DNA of 64,000 bases, taken from NCBI GenBank assembly GCA_016808115.1, contig JAEQBH010005079.1, forward strand, positions 62,001 to 126,000, read 5' to 3'. Below the pieces are notes generated by a model. That model did not search any database and had not been told where the DNA came from. It saw nothing but the letters and a program-made list of their open reading frames with translations. Positions 22,638-36,300 of the stretch are shown here, one piece after another; the first letter of the stretch is position 1, and each line of letters begins with the position of its first letter. The translations under genes were made by a program, and so were the position numbers. Source of the DNA: Tetrastigma voinierianum. Taxonomy: Eukaryota; Streptophyta; Magnoliopsida; Vitales; Vitaceae.

Positions 22638-25600
22638 ATGCGCGCTTTTCCAATCTCAGCAGGAACGACCAACACTCTCTTCTTCCGTACCTTATCCGGC
22701 GGCGTCACCGCCGGAAATAGAATCAGAAGCCCTGGCTCCACCAGCTCCTCCCATGCCTTGGTAGGTGGTGGTAGTGGTGGTGCCTCTCCGAAGCTCTTTT
22801 CCAACAAATTTGGGTACTCTAATGAAGATTCCATCTCCCTCCGCGGCCATGGCGATGGTGATGTAGAGACTGAGGTAGAGGATCTTGAGAACAATGGCGT
22901 GGAAGAGATTGAGATAGAGAAGCTAGGAAACAACTCTCGGAGGATTCGATCCAAAATTGTTATTGACGCGAGCCTCCAGACTGTTTGGAGCATTTTGACT
23001 GATTATGAAGGATTGGCTGATTTTATTCCCGGCCTCGCCGTCAGCCAGTTGGTTGAAAAAGGAGAGAAATTCGTTCGACTTTATCAGGTCCAGTTATTTC
23101 ATATTCCTTATTAAATTTTCTTATGCTATGCTAGTCTCTCAGTAATGTGAGGTCTAGGGCTTCGCCTTTGCGATTATTTTATACAGAAGATGGGTAGAGT
23201 TATTTTGATTCCGCATATTGAATGCAGCCACCGACAGGATTGCCATCTTTTCAACTGTGACTTGTCCTTCCTAGGGCATTTGACTCGGGTGAGATATAGA
23301 CCGTGGATTTCTAGAAATAAGTCAAAACTGAGTTTAATTAATTATTTATTTATAGAGAGAATTTCTATAGAATATCTGTGTATTGAGATTTCTTTATAGA
23401 ATAAGAATTGTTATTGTGAATATTTCTATAAATATTATCTTGAAGAAGGAAAAGGACAAAGATAGTGATAAGCTTGTTAAGACGAATGGTTCTCTCTTGC
23501 AAACTTCTGCATTGTTCTGATTTTGTTTTTAGATGTCCCTAAATATTGTTATAGAGCAATAAATCACTTGCTATTTATCGACTAAGAATAGGACTACCTT
23601 ACTTATATCAAGATGACAACCTGTGGCTGGTGGAGAAATGCTTTGACATCCTACACGTAGCATCTTCTGTTGAACTCTTGTTCTTAGCCTGTATTCTCCT
23701 TTTTCTCCATCACTTGTGGCAACTAGTTGAATTCTTTAGTTACCCCAAGTAATTCTTTGAGGTGGTTGCTTGTCATGGGTTCTAATCTTCAGTATAGCCT
23801 TCAGTATCTTAAATCTAAAAACTAAATTACCTTTACTTATCAAAAAAAAAAAATCTTAAATCTAAAAACTTTCAGACTTGTCTTTCCTTGGTCATCTTGT
23901 ATGTCCATGATGCCTGAACTAGTGATAAAGGGATGGGGAAAGGCTTGTGTGTGAGTGGGTGTGGGAGGACAAAATTTTTCCTATAAAATGACAACTTATG
24001 GTGTCTTACGTGGAATACTCTACTACATAGGGTAGCCTCCATCTTTGTGTGCTAAATACTGGGGTTTGGTCTTTTAGTATCATAAAGGATTTGGGTTATG
24101 TCCTGTGGAGAGTACTCTACCGTATGGTATATCCAGCCATTGGATTATGGAGGAGAGGTTCATTTTCTGTATATATTTAAGAAATTTAATGCTACCTAAC
24201 CTGACTATTCCCTGTTACCTACCTATGTCAATGTTTAAAGTGGTGACAAGAAGGATTCAAGTATCACTTCATGCGGTGGAACAAAGTTTTGATAAAGGGG
24301 GAGTTACTAGCACTGCTCTCTCTCTCTCTCTTGTCTCTCTTTCTGACCAGAGCTTCTTGTCGGTAGATAGATTAATTCAATACCTAAAACAACTGAAACT
24401 TGAAGTACTTCCAAACTACATTGTACCCACCGTAAGAGTTGTCTTGGACTAATAATGTCATTTGCACTTCTTTTTGTTTCTTGTATGCTGCTGGTTGGTT
24501 TCCTTTAACAACTGATTGCCCACAAATTATTTTTTTCTACCATTCTATTACTATAATTGTTTTTTCTCGTTCAAAAGAAAAGGAAAAATAAATTAAATTT
24601 GTTTGTTGCTGTTGTAAAATATTAAAACTGGTTTTTAGGGCTTTTGCAAGGAACAAGAAAGGTTGCAGCCTTTTGTAGAGAAGAATAGTCGCTACTAAAT
24701 ACGTTGAGATTGTTCTTTTGCTGGTTTAGGGTTAGTTTAATAGTAGTATAATACAATGCAGGTGACCTGCAAAAATATCTCCTAATTTGTTTTCTCCCAA
24801 AGTGATCTATAAGGTGTGGTGTAATGGCATGAGAATACGTTTTTGACTCAACAAACAGTGATCATCAATACTAACTATGCCAAACGATATTACTGGGGTC
24901 TTGCATCCTATTTCTTAAACAAATGGTCGACTTCTCTTAAAATTACTAGGAATATATTTCTGATAAATAGTGAAGTAACCAAATATGTTTGAGAAATAAA
25001 ATATTTATTCCTTGAAAGTTCTTGAAAATGAGTTTCCTTATGTTTCTGTGAGATGTAGATGAAGTTGCATAAGTGTGGAAATTTTCTTCATAATAATATA
25101 TCATATCCATCTTCTTCTGGCTTTCCCTTCAAATTTCTTGTTTATCTTCGACGTGCTTTTCAGATTCAATTTTCATTGTTTCTGGGTCACAAACCAGTAG
25201 GTTTGAGAATTTGCATGCCTTTCCTGTAGGGTCTAAGAAGCACAGCTTCCTTCCAGAACTATCATTTCTGTGTATTTGGAATTGCAAACCAGGTTCTGGC
25301 GATGGATCATTTTATTATGCAGAGGTGAAGATGCTTGTTGTGCTGTATGCTAGCATCTTCAGGCTCTGTAAGATTGACTACTTATCTGTTAACCATGTTG
25401 TTACTTAGTGTTGAATCTAGTTTTTTCTAAATTTGGCAGGTAGTAGGTAATGCATAAGTATGTGCTTGATCTTCTTTGCTGCTAGAGGTCTAAAGCTTGG
25501 AATGAGAGGCCACTAGTTTCAGGAGGTCGTTATCTTTGCATTTCTTTTGGGGAACCTGTGTGTGGAAAGAGTTAAAATATTAAAAAATATATATATCACT

Positions 25601-26941
25601 GGGTGTGAAGTTCTGGTTGAGATTTGGAGTATATCTCTTGTTTTTGTCTTCTTCTTTCTTCAATATCCTGATTTATCATACATGTACCCTCATCGGTCCA
25701 TCCCTCACTACATTAGTTAGATGATCTTTGAGTTTGCAAGGCAATATTTAAATTATGCACATAACTCTACTTTAGCCCTTTTATTTGTGTCCTGTTGACC
25801 CTACTTAATATGTTATTATATTCTTTCAACAGATTGGAGAGCAAAATTTGGCATTTGGACTAAAATTTAATGCCAAAGGAATTTTAGATTGCTATGAGAA
25901 AGATCTTGAGAGTCTCCCTTTTGGTAAAAAGCGTGATATTGAATTTAAGATGATTGAAGGTGACTTTCAAATTTTTGAAGGAAAATGGTCTATTGAACAG
26001 GTAAGATTATCATTGTTGTTTCTAGGTTGTGCATTTCTTGGTTTTAATTTTGTGCATTATCTCACCTTTTTAAACATACTTTTTTGATTTGAAACTGTCA
26101 CTGTTTTTCTTTTTTCCTTGAAAAATGTAAGTAGTTAGACTAATTAGAACAATGATGAGTGATTGTTGACTAAATGACCAGAAAAAATAAAATCTATTGT
26201 AACTTAAGTTAGGTGAAACTGGAATCAAAAGGAATCTTTTTGTTGCAGTCAGCATTTGAGGACTGAAACTTTTTGCTTGTGCCTTTCTCCGCATTACTAT
26301 TCAATCCAAGCGATAGTTGTTTCTACCATTCAGTGAATGCTTTTAATTTGGCCATAACCTCAAATATTGATAAAGTACATCTTTACGAGGAATTCATGCT
26401 ATTTCAGAGTGCTAATGACAGATATATGGATACAGTGAGTTGCTCAGTCTTGTGTATGCTTTCAGTAACTCGAAAGGGGAGAGAAAGAGTATCTTTCTCT
26501 GCTCAGTCTTGGCTTTTCTTGTGATATGCTTGAGAGTACACTGTACTTCTTTCTTCTGCTGCTCTCTTTTTCTGCTTTGGTTAAGGGTCTGGGTATTAAA
26601 AAATAATAATCAATATAATTATTAAGAACTAGTCATATAAAATTGCATCTACAATGTGGCTTGCACTCCAATAACATAAAGCAGGGTTTGAGATCCATAT
26701 TCTAAGTGTGATTGTAGAAATGATGACTGTGGCCTGATACAAATACATGGGAAGACAATGATTCTTCAATTGGAGTCCAAAAATTTTATACAACTCTTAC
26801 ATATGTAGTTGATGTGGAACCAAAGCTGTGGTTGCCTGTCTACCTTGGAAGTGAAGGCTCGGCAGGGAGATAAAAATGAACCTTATATGCATTCGAGAAG
26901 AGGCAAAGAAAAGAACTCGGAACACCCTTTCTGCTCAGTAG
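22638..26941 (+). CDS. START/polyketide-cyclase-like organelle protein (COQ10-like fold)
   Basis: Exon 1 (22638-23087) begins MRAFPISAGTTNTLFFRTLS, a Ser/Thr/Arg-rich presumed plastid or mitochondrial targeting sequence. A charged linker and then RIRSKIVIDASLQTVWSILT and DYEGLADFIPGL follow, the typical opening of the polyketide_cyc/COQ10 branch of the START superfamily. Exon 2 (25833-26000) continues IGEQNLAFGLKFNAKGILDC to FEGKWSIEQ. The last exon, about 26750-26941, contains FYTTLTYVVDVEPKLWLPV and ends with a frame through EIKMNLICIREEAKKR to TAG at 26939-26941. In the last exon a small indel near 26855 (GAAGGCTCGGCAGGGAG) breaks the frame, and no clean AG acceptor keeps phase with exon 2. 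Family members bind lipids, quinones or other hydrophobic ligands; the ligand here is unknown. Intron 1 (23088-25832) has a CT microsatellite at about 24318-24345. Confidence 0.75.
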
Positions 26942-27290
26942 AGTTGTCACTATTCCTGAATTCTGATTATTTCATATAAGTATGCCAGCTCAATAATATA
27001 ATTGAACAACAATTTTTTTGCCTGGTTATGTATTTTTTTTCCCTGTTTATCTTTCCCTTTCCTTTTGTTCTTCTGATAATTATCCTATTTCTCTATAATC
27101 TTTGTAGCTTATGAAGCATTGAAAATTCAAAGGTCACATATCAACTAGTCAGTCGCTTCAATAGGCCAGCACCTGCAGGTGCTGTAATAGTTAGGATCCA
27201 TTGTCACTGGGTCCTTGAGATCTGAATGTATATCAAATCAGGTTGTTTTCCATATGAACAACAATAACCACCAAGTGCGTGCAAAATTTG
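26942..27290. other. Downstream region of the START-like gene
   Basis: Presumed 3' UTR and spacer. It is T-rich with no open gene. The word GCCAGCACCTGCAGGTGCTG (about 27164-27183) contains the palindrome CAGCACCTGCAGGTGCTG, which could form a short hairpin but shows no other terminator or RNA-gene features. Confidence 0.4.
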
Positions 27291-27300
27291 GGAACATGTA

Positions 27301-27469
27301 AACCCCCTTAATCTAAGGCCGTAGGGTTTGCCCAGTGATCATCAGAGTGATCATCAGTTCGAGTCCTTTCAAGGGTCATTGGAGGTAGGTTTTTATCGGA
27401 CTGTTAATTTCAAGGTCTTGTGGGAGTAGTCAAGGTGTGTGTAAGTTGGCCTAAGGTTACAAAAAAAAT
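27301..27469 (+). mobile_element. tRNA-derived SINE with target-site duplication
   Basis: A 169-bp element bounded by GGAACATGTA (27291-27300) and GGAAACATGTA (27470-27480), a target duplication that differs by one base. It has TTGCCCAGTG as a box-A-like word, CAGTTCGAGTCC as a good box B of an internal RNA polymerase III promoter, a body with GTCTTGTGGGAGTAGTCAAGG, and a short poly-A tail at 27461-27468. The tail and the duplication show LINE-dependent retrotransposition. It does not fold as an intact tRNA. Confidence 0.8.
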
Positions 27470-28419
27470 GGAAACATGTATGGGATATATCCTATAAACT
27501 CCCATTGAAGTCTTCCCAGTCAAACTAACCTCACTAGCACGCTATAGTTATCCTTAAGAGTGGAGAAGGAAGCTTTGGGTTCTAATAGCTGGAGGCAGAG
27601 AACACACATTGCCATGGCTAGCAACTTTGGATTAATTCCAAAATTTCTCTTCATTCATGAACAAAACAAAAAGTGGTGATTCAGTTTAAAAGTTACAGAA
27701 AAAGGCTAAATATAATAACTAAAAGTGGGAAAAAAAATAGATAAAGAAAGCTTTGACAAAAGGTATAACCTTTTTTTTTCCCTTTTGCCCTTGGATGGGG
27801 TAATTCAAAGTGACAGGAGATGGAGCTAATTCAAAGTGAAAAATGGGAGCATGGGGAACATCAAAATGACTTGAGAGTTCCTTTATTAAAGTGATCTCAC
27901 AGAGTCCAACGCCATGTATCCCCGCAATCCATGGTGATTGAAATGTTAAACAAAAAATGACTGGGAAGAAAAAAAGGAAGTCTTACATGTCATAGAAATA
28001 GGCATAACAGCTCAACAGTGGGAAAATTCAAGAAAATTAACATTGGAGTTGGAGAGCCACACAAAATCAACTCATAGGACAATAAGATAATTTTCTTAGG
28101 TGGGTCCAACAGGTTTGACCCACTTGCATGAAAATTTATCTGTAGAATCGGATCATAGGAACCTGATACCATTTGTCCATTAGCATCCTCTACCATTACT
28201 GAAATGCTGCAGAGACACCCTTAGGTGGTATTAGAAAACTAGGGCAACTGTAGGCCCTTTCCTTATTTCTTATTATTATAGGCATTATAAAAAGGAAAAA
28301 GAAGGCCTGAAATACTTTAGAATCAATTCCCTTCACTGGGAATCATACCCAGTATCTCTAGGGTGTGAATCAATGGTCTTGTTCATAATCGTTTTTTTTA
28401 ATAACCGTGATTGTCTGCC

Positions 28420-28535
28420 CAGCTTGCGAGCACACATCATTAATCCTAGTAGCCTTGAAGTTAATGGTTAGATAAACCTTGACTTTGAGATGACTTGAAC
28501 TTTTAACCATTGGGTAAACCCCACAGCCTTAAGAC
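28420..28535 (-). mobile_element. Second SINE-like fragment, opposite strand
   Basis: Read on the minus strand this has GCTGTGGGGTTTACCCAATGG followed by AAAGTTCAAGTCATC, matching the A-box and B-box part of the SINE at 27301-27469 (GCCGTAGGGTTTGCCCAGTG ... AGTTCGAGTCC). The 3' body differs and no tail or target duplication was recognised. It is a related, older or truncated copy. Confidence 0.45.
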
Positions 28536-31500
28536 ATTTTGGCATTTGTTGATTGCTACAGTGAATCCTAGGGCAAGAGTCCACGTGAACAGTGAAATTA
28601 TGGTCCCCTCCTCATCTTTTAAAATGAGAGTAATCAGGTCCAGAGACAAGAGAGTTTGACCCTAGTATTTCTACCAGTATAAAAAATAAATAAATAAAAT
28701 CTGAAAGGGACACTTGAAGAGGAACCTTTTCCTCTTTTAAGGGCCTCACATGAAATGTACATAGGACCAGATCCAAGTGTTTAGTTTCCTTCTTTTGCCA
28801 AATGAAATGATTCATATAGTTGTGATTATTGTCTTGATACCGAATGCTCACGAGTGTGATCATTTGACAGGATCACTTACTGTGCTTGGAAAGCTTGTAG
28901 GGTAGGCACTCACTCCCCTTAGTCCCTTAAATGAAACGTGTTGATCATAAATCCAAGATAGACTTTAGACATAACGCATAATTATCGAAATCTATTGACC
29001 TTTTAGCCAACAATAATCAACTGACAACACCATGGCTTGGTATTTTCAAAAGGGCATTTGATTAAACCTAGAGAAATATAATACTCCCTAGTGACTGGCC
29101 ACTATGATGTAATCCGCATCACAAATTCAACTGCCTCACTACCCAGACCTAAGCATGTCTTTATTTATAATTCTGAGTGGCTTGGAAGGATGTGGGAATC
29201 AATTTAGGCTTTACTTTGTTTTTCTATCTTTTTCTTTATTGCCCTTTCCTGACTCTTGGGTTTTGTTTGGTCTGCTTATGTGATGCAATCCTCTAGGTGC
29301 CCTTCAAAAGTATATATATTTTTTACCAGGATTGGTTGAAGATGCCTGGTTCAACTACTCTCTTTCCTATAAACAAATAATACTATTGTTGTTTTTATTA
29401 CTACTACTTACTGTATTAAGCACTACAGAGTACAGTCCCATCTGAATCCATCTAATGCGATGAAAATTTAAAGTTATTATAGAGTTATCTATATTTGGCG
29501 TTGAAAATAGAGCACATTTAGTGAGTTTGGTTGTTCAACAAATGGGAAAGGGATGGATGATGGTGGAGTTGGTCTTTCCATGCCCCACCCACTACCATGT
29601 TAGGCACCACAGTAAATTTACACATAAAATTTCTAATAGGGTGTAAATGAGACAAGCTGCATGTGAGCTACTAGAGTTCACTCATGAAATTACTCAGAGG
29701 GTAAGCTTAAAAATTAATCAAGTCGAGTTCGCATAGAGCACAGTAAATTGAGTTTGAGTATGTAAATCTTTGAGAGCAGTGGTTCGGGTTTAGTGAGACT
29801 TTTATTATTTATTCGGGCTTAATTGAGTCGAGTTTGAGTATAATTATTTATTAATTTTTTTATTGATACGAGTTTTATCAAGTTGAGTTCGAGAAGTTTG
29901 ACTATTTTTTAAGTTGAGTTTCGAGCAATGCAAAGAAAAAGCTGTCGGGTCGAGACAGTTTGAGTTCGAGTTTTTAATTGAAGTCGAGTTGAGAACAGGC
30001 TATGTCATTCTCTTCGGTCAATTACCGTATTCTGATCAATTCCTTTATTTAGTATTTACAGCTAATCGAATAAAAAATGTATGTAATCTGAATGACGTAA
30101 AGCTTCATTTGTCTCCATCCCACATGCTTTTTGTAACTTCACTTCTAGAAATGTATAGAATATTTGTAAAATAAGAGCATCGTTAATTCATATTGGACGT
30201 TTATCATGTGATATTATCAGGGATGGGAAAGTGAGGTCAAGACCCTCCACCCTAACCCAACTCTTCAATTTATGGGACCCTTTGCCTTTGAATATGCCCA
30301 AAAGGTTCATGCACCCTCAGACGAATTTATTGACTTTTTTTTTTTCTTCTTTTAAGTGGGTTTTTTCTGCTACCACAATCGCAAGAACTGCCATGAAAAA
30401 TAGCCCCTATTTCATTAATGCAAGCATACCGAAACGGTCCGTTGGCTCCTAAAATGAAATCAGGAATTTTTGTCTTTTATTTGGGGAGGAGATTTAACAA
30501 TAGCCACAATACCCGGGAGTTCAGCTAGTCTGGCCTTTACTGTCCTCAAATCCACCCCCCAATTATTGTTAGATTCTCGGATGATTCAATTTCTAAGAAG
30601 TCAAAAACTTCTTTTTCATGTTCGATATGACCATTTATATATATGTAAAGAGTGAACGCTAAAGTGATAAAGAGATGGGACGGGGAACAGAAGTATCCAA
30701 GCCGATCTTTCTAAGAATAATAGAATTCGATAATGTTGTATTCAAGAGTTTACGATTTGAAAAAGAAATATATGTTAAAAAACATCAAATAATCTTAAAT
30801 TTATGAATCTAACAATTTTCATATTTTTTGTTTATTAAAATAAATCATTTAGAATAAAAATGTCATTTCCTATTTCATGTATTGATACTATTTCTTAAAA
30901 GAAATGATTTTTTTTTGCAAGAAAATAAGAAAGACATTTTTTCCAAAATCAACCCAAAATTGATGAAATGTCTTAATTTCAAAAAACCTTTCAATCAAAT
31001 CACCTTTTTTTGAAAAATAATTTAGTATGAAAGTTAAGAAAATATTATTTAATGCATTATTTTTATTTGGATTTAAAATATATAATTACTTTATCAAAAG
31101 TTTTGTTTTTTTATAAAGCTAATCATCTTTTAATATAATATAGTAAATTATCTTTACTAAGACTCAGAATCCTTCCATTTTCCCTTCCCATCAAGACTTT
31201 AAACATTGACTTTCTAACCAACTTAGATTAGACTTATAGTCTACTTTTTCAAATGTTAAAAAGGAAGAAAAGCATAACCCATAATTTAATACTAATTACA
31301 AAGGGGTAGTCAAAGACGGATCATCCAATCAATGACTTTTTGGCACAAACAGTATTTGAACAAATGAATTCAAATTACTAGAGGCAGGCACGAATCCTTT
31401 TCATTTATTCAACTTCTTTCCTTAACATGTGACATGGAATAAACCATTTAAAGCGAAAATTTTTAATTTTTAATTTTAAAATTAAAAGCAATGTTCTGTG

Positions 31501-32580
31501 TCCTATGAACATTCCACCACCCCATGAGGCATCTTGACATTAATAGCACACTTTTCTCATTTCGTTTTTAGGGTTGTGACTTGTGTGGAGGGTTTCTTTT
31601 CAGACATGCCCATCTCCATAAACTCCATTCAACTTGCTACGTGGAAAACACATTAATCATCAACTACTTTAGGACTTTTCAGCAATAAGAGGGTTTTTCT
31701 GTTTTCCAAATGTGTCCTCACTTTCTCAATGATATTTACATTTAAATTCTCTTTTTTCTGCCAATTTTTTTTTGAAAAAAAAAAATATTATTGATTCAAA
31801 TTAGTATTACAGAAACACATGTATCAAATCATTAAAAATTATAAAGAATGAAACAATACTTAAATTAATAACATAATAAATCGATTGATTAGTCTTAAAT
31901 TCTGATAATCTAATTTTTTATCTTTATTTGATCGAATATGTTTTACCTATTTAAATCGTTCATAAACAAATAAAATATCATAATAAGAAGATTAAATGAA
32001 AAGCAAGCTTGTCCCAATAATCGTCTGAAAACTGGCTTGTATGATAAAGCGATAAAATCATAAAAAATAAAAAAAAACTTAGATTCATATGGAATAACAT
32101 TTATTAAGAAATAGATGCTTTGTGCCACATTAATAAAGAAAAGAAAACAGATTTGAGCATGAAATATATTCCTTGCGGGGATTCAACTTATCATTTGGAG
32201 AACCCAAATCAATTATATAATCTACTTTAGTGGTAATATATGAAAAGGATGAAAATGAAAGAACAAAAATGGGCTTGAAAGGAGGGGGAAGAAAGACCCC
32301 ACGAAAACCCTACACAAACAATTCAATCGTGGCCATGATGATGGGCAGTGGTTATTTATTGACTTCAACAGCACCAATACACCACCAATCATTCGTTGGC
32401 AAAAATTGAAAAGAAAGGACCAAACCCCCAACGCCCCCGCCCCCCCTCTCAACTCTTAACTGTTTCAACTTTTCAACGTAATATATTTTCTTTCTTCTCT
32501 TTTTCTGTTGATTTTCTTTTTTTTTTCTTTTTCCCTTTTTTTTTACCCTCGCAAACCATTTGAAAACCCCAAGACACAGA
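28536..32580. other. AT-rich intergenic region
   Basis: About 4 kb without a recognisable gene. At about 29690-29990 there is a run of GAGTTCGAGTT/GAGTTTGAGTA words, a degenerate repeat often seen in plant non-coding DNA. The part from 30700 to 32150 is very AT-rich with many homopolymers. Nothing else could be supported. Confidence 0.5.
29690..29990. repeat. GAGTTCGAG-type degenerate repeat
   Basis: Repeated words AAGTCGAGTTCG, GAGTCGAGTTTGAGTA, AAGTTGAGTTCGAG and TTTGAGTTCGAGTT recur irregularly over about 300 bp. No terminal repeats or duplication were found, so the type of element is unknown. Confidence 0.45.
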
Positions 32581-33345
32581 CCTTCTTCCCCTCAGTTCTT
32601 GATGAACTCAAACATTGATTCATCATAGACCAAATCTCATATATATATATTTTTTAATAACAAAAGCCCACATTTTTTTAATTTTTTTTTGTTTCTGGGT
32701 CTGTCTTCTTTTGTTCTTCCCTCACTTCTCTTCGTCTCTTCTCCGTTTTTCATTCATCCCCTTCTTTGTTATTTTCTTTGTGAATATATCTATCTCATCA
32801 CTCACAGTTTTACTCTTTAAATTGGGAAGTGTGGAATTTTCAATAGCTCAAAGCAGTCTCAGCTTTGATTATCTTGCGGGTTTTGTTTGTATGGTGATGC
32901 GTTCTATTTGGTGTCCTTGAAGCTACTAGATCTGTTTTCTGCTGCGCCCGATCCACTGCTATGTTTCACTCCAGACAGTTCTGAGAAGGTCAGATCATTG
33001 TACTTTCCAATTTTTAGTTGCTTAGGGTAGCTCCTTGTTCTGTTTATAGCTTTAATTGATGAAATACTGGGTTGATTTTGCCCACAAACTGATAAACCCA
33101 AGGTGGGGTTTATTTTAGCTGTAATAGAAAAGCTATATTTTGTGGTAAAATTTTCTTCGGATTCCAATGCTTCAAGTCTGAAGATCAGATGATGCATAGT
33201 TACCGGAAGAATCATCAGGAGGTTGAGGGGATTATTGGGTTTTGGCGATTTGGTCTGAGATCATTCCTTTTGTTCTTGCTTATGGTGCAAAGCCGCAGAA
33301 ACCCTCCATTTCTAATGTGTCCTATTTGATAAGGGTGTTTGAGTA
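32581..33345 (+). promoter_or_regulatory. Promoter and long 5' leader of the PP2C gene
   Basis: Region before the PP2C start codon. A long pyrimidine tract (about 32485-32550, mixed C and T) lies just upstream, and TATATATATATTTTTTAATA is at 32640-32659. Several short upstream reading frames begin with ATG before 33346. A GAAGGTCAGA word near 32985 could be a donor of a 5' UTR intron. Transcription start cannot be fixed from sequence alone. Confidence 0.35.
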
Positions 33346-36300
33346 ATGGGGAATAGCACTTCTCGAGTTGTGGGGTGTTTTGTGCCCTTTAATGGGAAAG
33401 GTGGTGTTGACTTAGACTTACTGGAGCCACTGGATGAAGGACTAGGTCATTCCTTCTGTTATGTTAGACCCATGATTTTCGACTCTCCTGCTATTACCCC
33501 ATCCAACTCTGAGAGGTTTACTGTCGATTCGAGCACCCTTGATTCAGAAACATTGAGTGGTTCCTTTCGGCATGAGAACATAGATGATCCCTCAGCTGTA
33601 CACAGACCCAACAAGTGTTTCCCTGAGACTACATTTAAAAAACCATTTCAGGGGCATCAGTAGTGCCAATGTTTCCACAGCTCGAACTGAAACATCAATG
33701 CATTGTTTATAAGTGATGCCCAGGGCCTGCTGTGTTGGATGGAGCATCCTCATTTGCTGCCATTCCTTTGCAACCAATACCTCGTGGGTCTGGACCTTTG
33801 AATGGATTTATGTCTGGTCCTCTCGAGAGAGGTTTTGCTTCAGGTCCTTTGGATAGGGGGGGTGGTTTTATGTCTGGGCCAATTGAAAAAGGAGTAATGT
33901 CAGGTCCTTTGGATGTCACAGACAAATCCAACTTCTCGGCACCGCTTGCACATGGTCGTAGGAGGCCAGGTCTCCAGCGATTGATGAGGAGCGTAAGCGG
34001 GCCAATGAAAAGCACCCTGTCCCGGACCTTCTCTAGGCATTCAATTGGATCCGGTTGGATGCAACGATTTTTCTTGCACCCAGTTACCCAATTTGCATGG
34101 CATCCTAGGGAGCCAAAGTTCCGACCGGAGGCTCCACGTAACTGCCTTGATGTGGGGCCATCAGAAGGGGAGTATAGGAAGACTCACAATTTGCAGTGGG
34201 CTCATGGCAAGGCTGGTGAGGATAGGGTTCATGTTGTGCTTTCTGAAGAACAAGGATGGTTGTTTGTTGGAATATATGATGGTTTCAGTGGTCCAGACGC
34301 ACCAGATTTTTTGATGAGCCATCTGTATAAAGCTATAGACAAAGAATTGGAAGGACTGCTCTGGGATTATGAAGAAACGTCTGTGAATGATATGCTGAAT
34401 TTTGAACTTCCTGTGAATAGAGATGCTACAGTTGAATCTGAATGTGGAAAATTGAACCATGTTCTCAGTTAAATGAAGCAGCTTCTGGGACTTACAAGAA
34501 CCATACAATCCAGTAACTGTGCAGCGATTCATCCTATTACTGTGAGATAATTGAAGAAAAAGATGGAGAGAGGGTGGTTCCTGAATTGCAACCATCTAGT
34601 TGTGAAAAGCTTGGTGTCTTGGGTGTAGAATCTATTTCTGTTCCAACTGCAAACCTAACTGGTCAAGGGAGGAAAAGCAAGCGACTTTATGAACTACTTC
34701 AGATGGAATCATGGGATGGACAAAGTTCACTTTCAGTTTCTGATGGTGGAAACCAAAGAAGCGGTTTATGGGATTGGCAGCCAAGTTCAGACGTTTTGCA
34801 TTCCAGGGGAATTTTACAAGAAGAACAGCTAAGGTCATGCTCAGTGACCAGCCCAAAAGCAGAAAATTCTAGCCAGCACTGTGAAGATCCTACTACTTCA
34901 GGAGAAAATGGAGGGGTCAGGATGGAATCTAATTGTGATATAGCCCCTCCCTCTGTTTCAGAGCAAAGACAGAGTATGAGAAAGTCCCTTATCGGTTCTA
35001 AAATTAGAAAAATGTACCGGAAACAGAAGTCCTTGCGGAAGAAACTGTTCCCTTGGAGTTATGATTGGCACAGGGAGGAGACTTGTGTTGATGATAGGAT
35101 GGCTGAAACCTCGGGGTCTGTCAGAAGATGCAAATCAGGAGTTATTGATCATGATGCAGTCTTGAGGGCAATGGCTCGAGCACTTGAAACCACTGAAGAG
35201 GCTTACATGGAAATGGTGGAAAAAGCTCTTGACAAGAACCCAGAGCTTGCTTTGATGGGTTCATGTGTTTTAGTGATGTTAATGAAGGACCAAGATGTGT
35301 ATGTCATGAACCTTGGGGATAGCCGTGTGATCCTGGCACAGGAGAGGCCAAATGATCGCTTCCCTAACCCAAATCTTGCAAAAGATGATATGAGGCATCG
35401 GAATAGGTCCCGAGAGTCACTTGTCCGCATGGAGCTGGATAGAATATCTGAGGAGTCTCCTATGCATAACCAGCACTGTCAGGTTAACAGAGCAAATAAG
35501 AACAGAGAGATCTCCTTTTGCAGATTAAAAATGAGGGCGGTTCAGCTTTCTACTGATCACAGTACAAGTATCGAAGAGGTGTGTAATATTTTTCTCATCT
35601 GCTCAGAAAGTCTCATTCTATTTATTGTTTCAGCGATATTTTTATACCAAGGTTATTGGTTACCTATAATTGAAAATTGTATTGGACTCTTCATGCTCAT
35701 ATGTTATTCATCTCCTTTGGATTAGTGATGTACTCCTGTGGTCCTGTTATCCTTCTTAAAAATTTAGAATGAATCTATATGTCAGCTTCTGAACTTCAAA
35801 TTCACTATAAAATTGTAAGAAACCTTCCTCCCCTAATAGATTGTATACTATGTTTGAGTCAATGTAACACGGGATAAAAAAATAGGGTTTTAGTTGATTT
35901 ATTCATTGTAATTCCAGCTTGTGAACTGATATAATAGAAGTAAACATTCAGCAAGCATGCCCTTGCAAATGGCCCCCTTTTAGAATGTTTGCTTCTAAAA
36001 TATATTTACATTAATTTGTAGTGACTTCATAGAGGTTGAGAATGAATCTGCTTAGTTTTGCCAAATTACCTAGACAAAGGGTTATGGAGAATGTATGCTA
36101 CTAACTGAAAATATTTGTTAGTTTGCTTATGGAATCTGATTATGTCCATGATTCAATAAGACTTGCACCTAGGGTCGAAAAATATTAATAGCCTCGCTTA
36201 CAATTGCACACTGGAAGTCCTGTGGTCATTTTAATTTGTTTAAGAGCTAGGATAAACCTTTGATGATCTTTATGTTTTTATTTATTAGTTGAAAAAATGT

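Noticed and set aside
22472..22993. A 173-codon minus-strand frame
   Set aside because: It is a shadow of START gene exon 1 on the opposite strand.
24105..24452. A 115-codon frame in intron 1 of the START-like gene
   Set aside because: No known motif, contains a CT microsatellite coding Leu/Ser runs, and lies between two well-supported exons.
27990..28196. Minus-strand frame beginning MVEDANGQMVSGSYD
   Set aside because: No supporting exon context or recognised family; too short to call.
28320..28390. tRNA-like word GGGAATCATACCCAG
   Set aside because: It does not fold as a tRNA; at best an SINE-related remnant.
34161..34595. A 144-codon minus-strand frame over the PP2C
   Set aside because: It is a reverse-strand shadow of PP2C exon 1.
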